A stretch of 64,000 nt of DNA from a virus. Both the position numbers and the translations under genes were made by a program. Shown here in pieces: positions 53,440-60,665 of this stretch; positions within the stretch are counted from its first letter, which is position 1, and each line of letters begins with the position of its first letter. Location of the stretch: positions 1 to 64,000 of IMG/VR virus record IMGVR_UViG_3300032116_000032. The stretch is one strand, 5' to 3'. The notes under the pieces were generated by a model, which was not told the DNA's origin, made no database searches, and saw nothing but the letters and a program-made list of their open reading frames with translations.

Positions 53440-54147
53440 ATGAATATAGACGATAAAATTTTAAAAGAGATCGCAAGATACAATTCGATCAACAAATATA
53501 TCATGGAACAAGATATTCCGGCACCACCTGCAGATGCGGGAGCAATACCTCCACCTCCGGCAGACGCTGCCGCACCGGTTGATCCTGCTGCAGATCCTGC
53601 GGCGGCAGGTGTAGATCCTGCGGCACCAACACCTCCAGCGGCTCCTGGAGCTGAAGGAGAAGCAGCACCTGTTGATGTTGCGGCGGATCCTGATGTTGAA
53701 GAAGTCCCTGCTGAAGGAGAAGAAGGTGAAGGAGAAACTGAAGAGTTAGACATCACCGATCTTGTTGATTCGCAAAAAACAATTGCTGATAAACAAGAAG
53801 AATATTTCACAAATCTTTTTGACCAAATCAAAACTATGGAAGAAAAATTAGCAGAGATGGATACTATTGTATCTAAGTTAGATTCTTTAGAGGCTAAAGT
53901 TGAAAAATACAGACCAAAAACGGCACAAGAAAAATTGCAACTTAGATCATTAGATTCAGGACCATTTAAACAAAACTTGGCGGATTTCTTTGATGAGAAA
54001 AAAGATGAGATGGAACAAACAGGTAAAAATGAATATGTTCTAACCCAAGATGAAGTTGAAAGTTATAGCCCATCTGACATAGAAAAATCTTTCAACGAAC
54101 CAATGGAGGATGAAGATGATATTTTATTAAACAAATTTAATTCATAA
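53440..54147 (+). CDS. Acidic Pro/Ala-rich coiled-coil protein
   Basis: A 235-residue protein. Residues 1-24 form a helix (DDKILKEIARYNSINKYIME). Residues 25-100 are a Pro/Ala/Glu/Asp low-complexity stretch (PPADAGAIPPPPADAAAP and similar), whose GC content is far above the rest of the window. Residues 100-160 form an amphipathic helix or coiled coil (EEYFTNLFDQIKTMEEKLAE, then MDTIVSKLDSLEAKVEKY). The C-terminus is acidic. The GC-rich stretch is a consequence of Ala and Pro codons rather than clear transfer. It may be a scaffold, head-core or tail-assembly protein; no family match is known to me. Confidence 0.65.
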   Translation: MNIDDKILKEIARYNSINKYIMEQDIPAPPADAGAIPPPPADAAAPVDPAADPAAAGVDPAAPTPPAAPGAEGEAAPVDVAADPDVEEVPAEGEEGEGETEELDITDLVDSQKTIADKQEEYFTNLFDQIKTMEEKLAEMDTIVSKLDSLEAKVEKYRPKTAQEKLQLRSLDSGPFKQNLADFFDEKKDEMEQTGKNEYVLTQDEVESYSPSDIEKSFNEPMEDEDDILLNKFNS

Positions 54148-54149
54148 GT

Positions 54150-54186
54150 TTTAAGGTCGATAAATTCGACCTTAAACTTTTTTTTT
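54150..54186 (+). terminator. Intrinsic terminator between the tail block and the replication block
   Basis: An 11-base perfect stem (TTTAAGGTCGA with TCGACCTTAAA), loop TAAAT, then C and nine T. It separates the late operon from the ssDNA-binding protein gene. Confidence 0.93.
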
Positions 54187-54196
54187 GGCGACACAA

Positions 54197-54230
54197 TTTG
54201 ACTATAACTTTTTATACACTTATAATTTTA
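54197..54230 (+). promoter_or_regulatory. Possible Bacteroidetes-type host promoter before the ssDNA-binding protein gene
   Basis: TTTG (54197-54200) and TAATTTTA (54223-54230) resemble the Bacteroidetes -33 TTTG and -7 TAnnTTTG elements with a spacing of 22, slightly long. The ATG is 27 bases further on. There is no TATTTATA box here, fitting an early or middle gene read by host sigma. It is a suggestion from a single site. Confidence 0.35.
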
Positions 54231-54257
54231 ACATAAACCTTTAATTTTTATTTACAC

Positions 54258-55124
54258 ATGGCGACAAATTCATTAGACGCAGTACTTGCACAGTACGAAA
54301 AATCAACACAGAACACATCATCGAATGGTTCTAAAATGTCTTCAGAAGACCGAATGAAGAAATATTTCGCGGCTCTTTTGAAAGATAATGAAAAACAAGG
54401 ACAGAGACGAGTACGTATTCTTCCTACAACAGACGGTTCTTCACCGTTTAAAGAAGTATGGTTCCACGAAATCCTTGTGGACGGTAAATATCAAAAATTT
54501 TACGATCCAGGAAAAAATGACAACGAACGTTCACCTTTGAATGAAGTTTACGAAGAACTTATGTCAACAGGTAAGGAAGCCGACAAACAATTGGCAACAC
54601 AATACAAAGCTCGTAAGTTTTATATCGTAAAAGTTATTGATCGTGATAACGAACAAGACGGAGTTAAATTTTGGAGATTTAAACACAACTACAAACAAGA
54701 GGGAATTCTTGATAAAATTATTCCAATTTGGAAAGCAAAAGGTGATATCACAGATCCTGATAAAGGACGTGACTTAATCCTTGAATTAACAAAGGCAAAA
54801 ACTCCTAAAGGTGCTTTCTATACGGTAATCCAAACAGTTATGTATGATGACCCATCTGCAATTTCAGAAGATGAAACTCAAATGTCAGAGTGGGTTAGTG
54901 ATGAATTGACTTGGGAAGATGTATATTCTAAAAAACCTGTTGAATACCTTGAGGCAATTTCAAGAGGAGAAACACCACGTTGGGACTCTGAAAAAGGTGG
55001 ATATGTTTATTCTAATGATGAAACTTCAGAAGTTTCTATGGGAGGAAAATCAGCACCAAAATCAATCAATGAAGTTTCTGATCCTCAAGCAAACGACGAG
55101 GTTGATGAAGAATTACCATTCTAA
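54258..55124 (+). CDS. 32: Single-stranded DNA-binding protein (T4 gp32-like)
   Basis: A 288-residue protein. The N-terminal 40 residues are a Ser/Asn-rich basic part corresponding to the self-assembly domain. QGQRRVRILPTTDGSSPFKE and VWFHEILVDGKYQKFYDPGK open the OB-fold core, with KFYIVKVIDRDNEQDGVKFW and IWKAKGDITDPDKGRDLILE following, as in gp32-like proteins. There is no Cys in the protein, so the zinc site of T4 gp32 (His64, Cys77, Cys87, Cys90) is absent. The C-terminus DEVDEELPF is acidic and ends like bacterial SSB tips (D-D-x-P-F), a likely docking peptide for partner proteins. It stands as a single-gene unit between two terminators. Confidence 0.88.
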   Translation: MATNSLDAVLAQYEKSTQNTSSNGSKMSSEDRMKKYFAALLKDNEKQGQRRVRILPTTDGSSPFKEVWFHEILVDGKYQKFYDPGKNDNERSPLNEVYEELMSTGKEADKQLATQYKARKFYIVKVIDRDNEQDGVKFWRFKHNYKQEGILDKIIPIWKAKGDITDPDKGRDLILELTKAKTPKGAFYTVIQTVMYDDPSAISEDETQMSEWVSDELTWEDVYSKKPVEYLEAISRGETPRWDSEKGGYVYSNDETSEVSMGGKSAPKSINEVSDPQANDEVDEELPF

Positions 55125-55143
55125 TTTTAATTATTAAAAATGT

Positions 55144-55174
55144 AACGGGAGCAGTTTATTGTTCCCGTTTTTTT
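55144..55174 (+). terminator. Intrinsic terminator after the ssDNA-binding protein gene
   Basis: A ten-base stem (AACGGGAGCA with TGTTCCCGTT, one G-T pair), loop GTTTAT, then seven T. Confidence 0.9.
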
Positions 55175-55204
55175 GTCTATATTTTATATAGTAACACAAA
55201 AATT

Positions 55205-56212
55205 ATGGCACTTAAAAAAAACGACTTTAGTTCATTGAAGAAAAAGTTTTCTTCGGACGCGAAATATAAACCACAAAGATTTTTTGATCTTGGTCCTGAA
55301 TTTTTGGATGCAGTAGGATTACCTGGACCTGCTATTGGTCACCTTAACATGTTATTAGGTCACTCCGATACAGGTAAAACAACAGCACTTATTAAAACTG
55401 CTGTTGATGCTCAAAAGAAAGGTATTCTTCCTGTATTCATTATTACAGAACAAAAATGGTCTTTTGATCACTCAAAAATAATGGGGTTTGAATGTGATGA
55501 AGTGGTTGATGAAGAAACAGGTGAATTAACTTGGGACGGATTCTTCTTGTTTAATAATAACTTCAGTTATATTGAACAAATTACTGATTACATTAACGAT
55601 CTATTGGACGCACAAGAAAAAGGTGAATTAGACTATTCACTTTGTATTATGTGGGATTCAGTTGGATCAGTTCCTTGTAAAATGACTTACGAGGGTAAAG
55701 GAGGTAAACAACACAATGCAAGTGTTTTAGCCGACAAAATTGGTATGGGTATAAACCAACGTATTTCAGGATCTCGTAAGGCAGATTCTAAATACGAAAA
55801 TACCTTAATCATTGTTAACCAACCTTGGGTAGAATTACCTGACAATCCATTTGGTCAACCTAAGATCAAGGCAAAAGGTGGTGAAGCAATTTGGTTAAAC
55901 TCTTCTTTGGTATTCTTATTTGGTAATCAAAAAGGTGCGGGTACAACAAAGATCACTGCAACAAAAGATAAGAGAACTGTAAAGTTTGCTTCAAGAACAA
56001 AAGTGTCGGTTATGAAAAACCACATCAATGGTCTTGGTTTTGAAGACGGTCGAATCATTGTAACACCACACGGATTCTTGCCAGGTAAAGATACCACCGA
56101 AGAAAAATCATCAATAGAAAAGTATAAGAAAGAATACGCCGATTATTGGAAAGACATTATCGGAGTTGACGGAGACTTTGATTTAAAAACAGAAAAAGAA
56201 GAAAACGAATAA
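55205..56212 (+). CDS. uvsX: UvsX/RecA-like recombinase
   Basis: A 335-residue recombinase that forms filaments on ssDNA for strand exchange and recombination-dependent replication. Walker A is GHSDTGKTT (about 52-60). VFIITEQKWSFDH (about 78-90) has the catalytic Glu. Walker B is LCIMWDSVGSVP (about 146-157). The L2-like region KAKGGEAIWLNSSLVFLFG follows at about 219. T4 UvsX is 391 residues; this one is shorter at both ends. It is the first gene of a run of closely spaced replication genes up to the helicase. The leader is A-rich and lacks a Shine-Dalgarno sequence. Confidence 0.92.
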   Translation: MALKKNDFSSLKKKFSSDAKYKPQRFFDLGPEFLDAVGLPGPAIGHLNMLLGHSDTGKTTALIKTAVDAQKKGILPVFIITEQKWSFDHSKIMGFECDEVVDEETGELTWDGFFLFNNNFSYIEQITDYINDLLDAQEKGELDYSLCIMWDSVGSVPCKMTYEGKGGKQHNASVLADKIGMGINQRISGSRKADSKYENTLIIVNQPWVELPDNPFGQPKIKAKGGEAIWLNSSLVFLFGNQKGAGTTKITATKDKRTVKFASRTKVSVMKNHINGLGFEDGRIIVTPHGFLPGKDTTEEKSSIEKYKKEYADYWKDIIGVDGDFDLKTEKEENE

Positions 56213-56213
56213 T

Positions 56214-56777
56214 ATGAACAATTGGAATATAATTAGAACAATACCTGAATGGGATTATTCAAGTGTTGATGCAAGATGTCTTACTCATGACGGAGATATA
56301 ATAGATTTGGGATGTTTAGATTGGGACTGGTCAAATTTTTTTATTGGAAAAAAAAGAGTAATTGGTGCTGATCCCTACGAAAATGAAAAAGATGGAACAG
56401 AACTATTCAAAGGAATCGTATGGAATTTTGAAGGAAAAATGAAAATACAAAATAATGGTGTTGGGACAACTATTTTTACAGAAGGTGAAGATGAATTTGA
56501 TGTTATCACATGGAAAACGTTTTGCGATAGATTCAAAATCAGTAAAATATCTGTTTTAAAACTTAATATTGAAGGTGCAGAGTACGACCTTTTAAGAAGT
56601 TTTACGGATGAAGATTTTGATAATATAGATCAAATAGTTGTTAGTTTTCATCATAGAATTAACCCTGAATGGCAAAAAGATACCAATGAGTGTATAGAAC
56701 TTTTAAACAAAAAAAACTTTAGCATTCAAAAGATTAACCATAATTGGGATTGGTTTTTAGCAGTAAAAAATATTTAG
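56214..56777 (+). CDS. Short FkbM-type methyltransferase inside the replication operon
   Basis: A 187-residue protein starting one base after uvsX. DGDIIDLGCLDWDWSNFFIG (about 26-45) is a SAM-binding strand-loop region in which the usual G-x-G-x-G is reduced. ISVLKLNIEGAEYDLLRSFT (about 116-135) is the standard FkbM motif (K-x-D-x-E-G-x-E, here K-x-N-x-E-G). A closing HNWDWFLAVKN follows. The full FkbM domain is about 150 to 170 residues, so this is a minimal form. FkbM enzymes O-methylate sugars or small molecules. The replication context does not explain it; it may be a misplaced member of the modification set. The Asn in place of the first Asp is notable. Confidence 0.7.
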   Translation: MNNWNIIRTIPEWDYSSVDARCLTHDGDIIDLGCLDWDWSNFFIGKKRVIGADPYENEKDGTELFKGIVWNFEGKMKIQNNGVGTTIFTEGEDEFDVITWKTFCDRFKISKISVLKLNIEGAEYDLLRSFTDEDFDNIDQIVVSFHHRINPEWQKDTNECIELLNKKNFSIQKINHNWDWFLAVKNI

Positions 56778-56798
56778 AAATCACTTAAAAAACAAAAA

Positions 56799-57809
56799 GT
56801 GACCAAAACATTATTAGTAGACGGAAATAATTTATTAAAAATTGGTTTCCATGGTGTTAGAGAATTCTACCACAATGGAAAACATGTTGGAGGTGTTTGG
56901 CACTTCTTAAATACTCTTCGTAAATTTTTGGAAGAACACAACTATGGTAAAGTTGTCGTATTTTGGGATTCTAAAACTTCATCTTCACAAAGAAGATTGA
57001 TATACCCAAAATATAAATTAAATCGAAGACCTTCCGAATCAGAGCAAAAAGAAGAATCTTTTTTAGAACAAAAACAAAGAGTTAGACAATACCTCGAGGA
57101 GATGTTTGTAAGACAACTGGAGACAGAACACGCAGAAGCTGATGACTTAATTGCATATTACTGTCAAGTGTCATTAGATGAGACAAAAACTATATTCTCG
57201 AGTGATAGAGATTTAACTCAATTAATTTCTGAAAAAGTTTCAATTTACTCACCATCAACAAAACAATATTATAAGTTCGGAGATAAAATAAAATTACATG
57301 ATATTGAAATTCCACACTTTAATGTTAAGACAGTAAAGATTCTCACTGGAGACAGTTCAGATAACATTGATGGTATCTTTTATCTTGGTGAGAAAACTTT
57401 GATCAAATTGTTTCCTGAGTTACTTGAAGAATTAGTACAAATACCATATATTTTGGATAAGAGTTCTAATTTACTTAAAGAAGAAAAGGGGAACGTAGCT
57501 CTTCAGAACCTGTTAAGTGGTAAAACAAAAGAAGGTATTTTTGGGGATGAATTTTATGTCATCAATCAAAAACTTGTAGACTTAGATGAACCCCTTTTAA
57601 GTGATGAAGAAAAAGAATTAGTTAGATTATATTACTCAGAGTCGATGGATCCCGACGGAAGAGGACATAGAAATCTAATTAGAATGATGATGGAAGATGG
57701 TTTTTTTAAATACTTACCTAAGGGTGACGACGCTTGGGTAAGTTTTTTGAAACCATTTTTGAAGTTAACAAGAAAAGAAAAAACAAATTTTAGAAACAAA
57801 AAAAATTAA
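56799..57809 (+). CDS. rnh: RNase H/5'-3' flap exonuclease (T4 Rnh-like)
   Basis: A 336-residue protein with a GTG start at 56799, chosen because the following TKTLLVDGNNLL is the conserved first strand with its metal-binding Asp (residue 7). VVVFWDSKTSSSQRRLIYPK (about 48-67) is the arch region with R-x-x-x-Y-P-x-Y-K. ETEHAEADDLIAYYC (about 107-121) has the acidic cluster. TIFSSDRDLTQLI (about 129-141) and ILTGDSSDNIDGI (about 183-195) complete the 5' nuclease signature. It removes RNA primers and flaps at the replication fork, as T4 RNase H (305 residues) does. It lies 21 bases after the FkbM gene. Confidence 0.92.
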   Translation: MTKTLLVDGNNLLKIGFHGVREFYHNGKHVGGVWHFLNTLRKFLEEHNYGKVVVFWDSKTSSSQRRLIYPKYKLNRRPSESEQKEESFLEQKQRVRQYLEEMFVRQLETEHAEADDLIAYYCQVSLDETKTIFSSDRDLTQLISEKVSIYSPSTKQYYKFGDKIKLHDIEIPHFNVKTVKILTGDSSDNIDGIFYLGEKTLIKLFPELLEELVQIPYILDKSSNLLKEEKGNVALQNLLSGKTKEGIFGDEFYVINQKLVDLDEPLLSDEEKELVRLYYSESMDPDGRGHRNLIRMMMEDGFFKYLPKGDDAWVSFLKPFLKLTRKEKTNFRNKKN

Positions 57810-57818
57810 AAAAAACAA

Positions 57819-58268
57819 ATGAAAGAACAGGATATTACCAAAGTTGAATTTTTGTTAATGTGTAACGATAACATTGTGGTTCAGAGATTCTTTAATGTTA
57901 GAAACTTTAATAAAAATGCTCATAAATCTGAGGATTTTTATTATCACATTGAGAGTATTTGCAATGAGCTAAAATACGATCTTAAGATGAGATCAGTAAC
58001 CTACATGTTGGATAACCAATATGAAATTTCAGAAAATCCAGATGTACTAAACACATCAATTACCGATGGTCCGGAAAATTTTAATCTAATTATTAAGCTT
58101 GGAGATATGACAATTTGTCAGCGTGAGTTTGACGCGAAAGTATACCCCCCAAAGGTAAGATATACCGTAGACCTACGCCCAAAGTTAAAAAGCATCCTTT
58201 CCTCACTTACTGACATTTTTTCAGGTAAAAATTTTAATTATTTTTATCCTGAATTTATCAAAAACTAA
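57819..58268 (+). CDS. Conserved-looking replication-block protein of unknown function
   Basis: A 149-residue protein nine bases after rnh and 34 bases before the helicase gene. KVEFLLMCNDNIVVQRFFNV opens a beta-rich N-terminal half. FNLIIKLGDMTICQREFDAK and VYPPKVRYTVDLRPKLKSIL near the C-terminus look like a strongly kept pattern. No family is recognised. T4 places helicase loader and small regulators near these genes, so a loader or replication accessory is possible from context only. It is soluble, with three Cys that do not form a finger. Confidence 0.7.
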   Translation: MKEQDITKVEFLLMCNDNIVVQRFFNVRNFNKNAHKSEDFYYHIESICNELKYDLKMRSVTYMLDNQYEISENPDVLNTSITDGPENFNLIIKLGDMTICQREFDAKVYPPKVRYTVDLRPKLKSILSSLTDIFSGKNFNYFYPEFIKN

Positions 58269-58271
58269 TAC

Positions 58272-58279
58272 TATTTATT
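58272..58279 (+). promoter_or_regulatory. TATTTATT box before the helicase gene, followed by a real Shine-Dalgarno sequence
   Basis: TATTTATT, 23 bases before the ATG at 58303. Between them lies AAAGGAGAG (about 58286-58294), one of the few good Shine-Dalgarno sequences in the window, eight or so bases before the start. Confidence 0.4.
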
Positions 58280-58302
58280 TTTACTAAAGGAGAGAAAACT
58301 AT

Positions 58303-59685
58303 ATGGCGACAGGTAAAAATTTTGAGTATTTAGGTAATACGTTTCAGTTACAATTACTTAATCAAATCATTGTGGATAAAGACTTTTCACATTCAATTAT
58401 CGATGTGATCGAGAATAATTATTTTGAGAACAAGTACTTCAAAATCATCATTCAAATGATTAGAGAGTATTACACGAAATATGACCACACACCGTCGTTT
58501 GATACGTTAGAACAAATCACAAAATCTGAATTACAACAAGAAATTGCATCCAAGATTGTTATGGATACAATCAAGAAAATTAAAGATGCACCTATCGATG
58601 GCGTAGCTTTTGTACAAGAAAAAGCGTTGAAGTTCTGTAAACAACAAGAACTACAAAAGGTAATGGGTAAGGCTCAAAAGATCATTGATGGTGGTGAGTT
58701 TGAGAGTTACGACACACTTGAAGAAATGGTTAAAACGGCTCTTCAGGTTGGTGCAAAAGACACTACTATGTTAGATGTGTTTTCCAACCTTGATCAAGTT
58801 CTTGAGGATGATTACAGACACCCAATCCCAATGGGAATACCTGGAATCGATAGATTATTAAAAGGAGGTTTGGCAAAAGGGGAAATTGGTGTTATCTTAG
58901 CACCTACAGGTGTCGGTAAGTCAACTATATTAACCAAAATGGCTAATCACGCTTTTAACTTAGGATTTAATGTACTTCAGATCTTTTTTGAGGACAACCC
59001 AAAGGTTATCCAAAGAAAGCATTTCACATTATGGACGAAAGTTCATCCTGACGATTTGTCAGAGAAAAAAGATGAGGTTATGAAGAGAGTTAGGGAAATT
59101 GAGGAATCAATGCCAAATAAATTGATAATGAAAAAGTTACCATCTGATACTATGACGATGTTACAAATTAAAAATCAAATTAGAAAAATGGTATCTGATG
59201 GGATCAAAGTAGATATGATTGTTTTAGATTATATCGATTGTATTGTTCCTGACAAAAATTTAGGTGATGAATGGAAGAGTGAAGGGTCAGTGATGAGAGC
59301 ATTTGAAGCAATGTGTCACGAAATGAATATTGTGGGTTGGACAGCAACTCAAGGTAACAGATCTTCAATATCTTCCGAAGTTGTTACAACAGATCAAATG
59401 GGTGGATCAATTAAAAAGGCTCAAGTTGGTCACGTTATTATATCAGTTGCAAAGACATTACAACAAAAAGAAATGAAACTAGCAACAATTGCAATCACAA
59501 AATCACGTATTGGTGATGATGGTGTTGTATTTGAAAACTGTAAGTTTGATAACGCAATGATTGATATAGATACTGAAAGCTCAATGACGTTCTTAGGTCT
59601 TGAAGAACAAAAAGAAGAAAGACAAAGACAAAGAGTTAAGGAACTCTTAGAAAAGAGAAAACAAAGAGAAACACAATCAAATTAA
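58303..59685 (+). CDS. 41: Replicative DnaB-type helicase (T4 gp41-like)
   Basis: A 460-residue hexameric helicase. The N-terminal domain ([20 protein letters not shown]) has the helical hairpin of gp41/Dna[21 protein letters not shown] (about 177-196) enters the RecA-like domain. Walker A is APTGVGKST (about 201-209). [14 protein letters not shown] (about 303-316) is Walker [12 protein letters not shown] (about 346-356) is the H3/sensor segment, and [10 protein letters not shown] (about 401-410) includes the arginine finger region. The tail is a basic helix ([18 protein letters not shown]-like). T4 gp41 is 475 residues. An AAAGGAGAG ribosome site supports the start. Confidence 0.92.
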   Translation: MATGKNFEYLGNTFQLQLLNQIIVDKDFSHSIIDVIENNYFENKYFKIIIQMIREYYTKYDHTPSFDTLEQITKSELQQEIASKIVMDTIKKIKDAPIDGVAFVQEKALKFCKQQELQKVMGKAQKIIDGGEFESYDTLEEMVKTALQVGAKDTTMLDVFSNLDQVLEDDYRHPIPMGIPGIDRLLKGGLAKGEIGVILAPTGVGKSTILTKMANHAFNLGFNVLQIFFEDNPKVIQRKHFTLWTKVHPDDLSEKKDEVMKRVREIEESMPNKLIMKKLPSDTMTMLQIKNQIRKMVSDGIKVDMIVLDYIDCIVPDKNLGDEWKSEGSVMRAFEAMCHEMNIVGWTATQGNRSSISSEVVTTDQMGGSIKKAQVGHVIISVAKTLQQKEMKLATIAITKSRIGDDGVVFENCKFDNAMIDIDTESSMTFLGLEEQKEERQRQRVKELLEKRKQRETQSN

Positions 59686-59707
59686 CAAAATAAGTAAATT
59701 TATAAAA

Positions 59708-60655
59708 ATGGAAAAAATACTAGTAGAAAATCCTGGTCGGTTTGTCATCTTCCCTATCGAACACAATGATATATGGGAATTTTACAAACAACACCAAGCA
59801 GCGTTTTGGACGGCAGAAGAGGTGGATTTAACTAATGACATCAGAGATTGGGAAAATTTAACAGACAATGAAAAATACTTTATCAAAAACGTATTGTCAT
59901 TTTTCGCGGCTTCTGACGGTATTGTAAACGAAAACTTGGCGGAAAATTTTTACCGAGAAGTGCAATATCCCGAAGCTAAATTCTTTTACGGATTCCAATT
60001 GGCGATGGAGAACATTCACTCATTAATGTATTCGTTGTTGATCGATACGTACATTAATAACCCAAAGGAGAAAGATGAATGTTTCAATGCAATTGATAGA
60101 CTACCCGCGGTTCAGAAGAAAGCCAAATGGGCTTTGGAATGGATTGAAAAGGCATCTTTTGCAGAAAGATTAGTTGCGTTTGCTGCTGTCGAAGGTATCT
60201 TTTTCTCAGGTTCATTCTGTTCTATTTTTTGGATGAAATCAAGAGGGATTATGCAAGGTTTGTGTAACGCTAACTCATTAATCTTTAAAGATGAAAATTT
60301 ACATTGTGATTTTGCAATTCACTTATTAAATAACCATTTAGAAAATAAACCTTCCGAAAAAAGAATTAAAGAGATTTTACTTTCGGCATTAGAAATTGAA
60401 AAGGAATTCATAACAGAATCACTTCCTGTTTCTTTAATTGGAATGAACTCAAACTTAATGAAACAATATCTTGAATTTGTAGTTGATGGATTACTCGTTA
60501 AGATGGGATGTAGTAAAGAATTCAACGTAGAACAACCGTTTAAGTTTATGGAGCAAATTGCTGTTGAAACTAAAGGTAACTTCTTTGAATCAAGAACTAT
60601 GGAGTATCAGAAGGCAAAACTGAATGAAACCATAACATTTACAGACGACTTTTAA
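59708..60655 (+). CDS. nrdB: Class I ribonucleotide reductase small subunit
   Basis: A 315-residue R2 subunit that houses the diiron-tyrosyl radical. [20 protein letters not shown] (about 33-52) has the first Glu/Asp ligands. [17 protein letters not shown] (about 97-113) has the Glu-x-x-His pair and the radical Tyr three residues after. [13 protein letters not shown] (about 196-208) has the second Glu and His. T4 NrdB is 388 residues; the shorter size matches many phage and Bacteroidetes R2 proteins. It ends with FTDDF, the C-terminal peptide that binds the large subunit. The large subunit gene follows after ten bases. Confidence 0.94.
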   Translation: MEKILVENPGRFVIFPIEHNDIWEFYKQHQAAFWTAEEVDLTNDIRDWENLTDNEKYFIKNVLSFFAASDGIVNENLAENFYREVQYPEAKFFYGFQLAMENIHSLMYSLLIDTYINNPKEKDECFNAIDRLPAVQKKAKWALEWIEKASFAERLVAFAAVEGIFFSGSFCSIFWMKSRGIMQGLCNANSLIFKDENLHCDFAIHLLNNHLENKPSEKRIKEILLSALEIEKEFITESLPVSLIGMNSNLMKQYLEFVVDGLLVKMGCSKEFNVEQPFKFMEQIAVETKGNFFESRTMEYQKAKLNETITFTDDF

Positions 60656-60665
60656 TTTTTGGAAT

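Noticed and set aside
53427-53831. Ser/Ala/Gly-rich minus-strand frame
   Set aside because: It is the mirror of the Pro/Ala-rich stretch of the real plus-strand gene.
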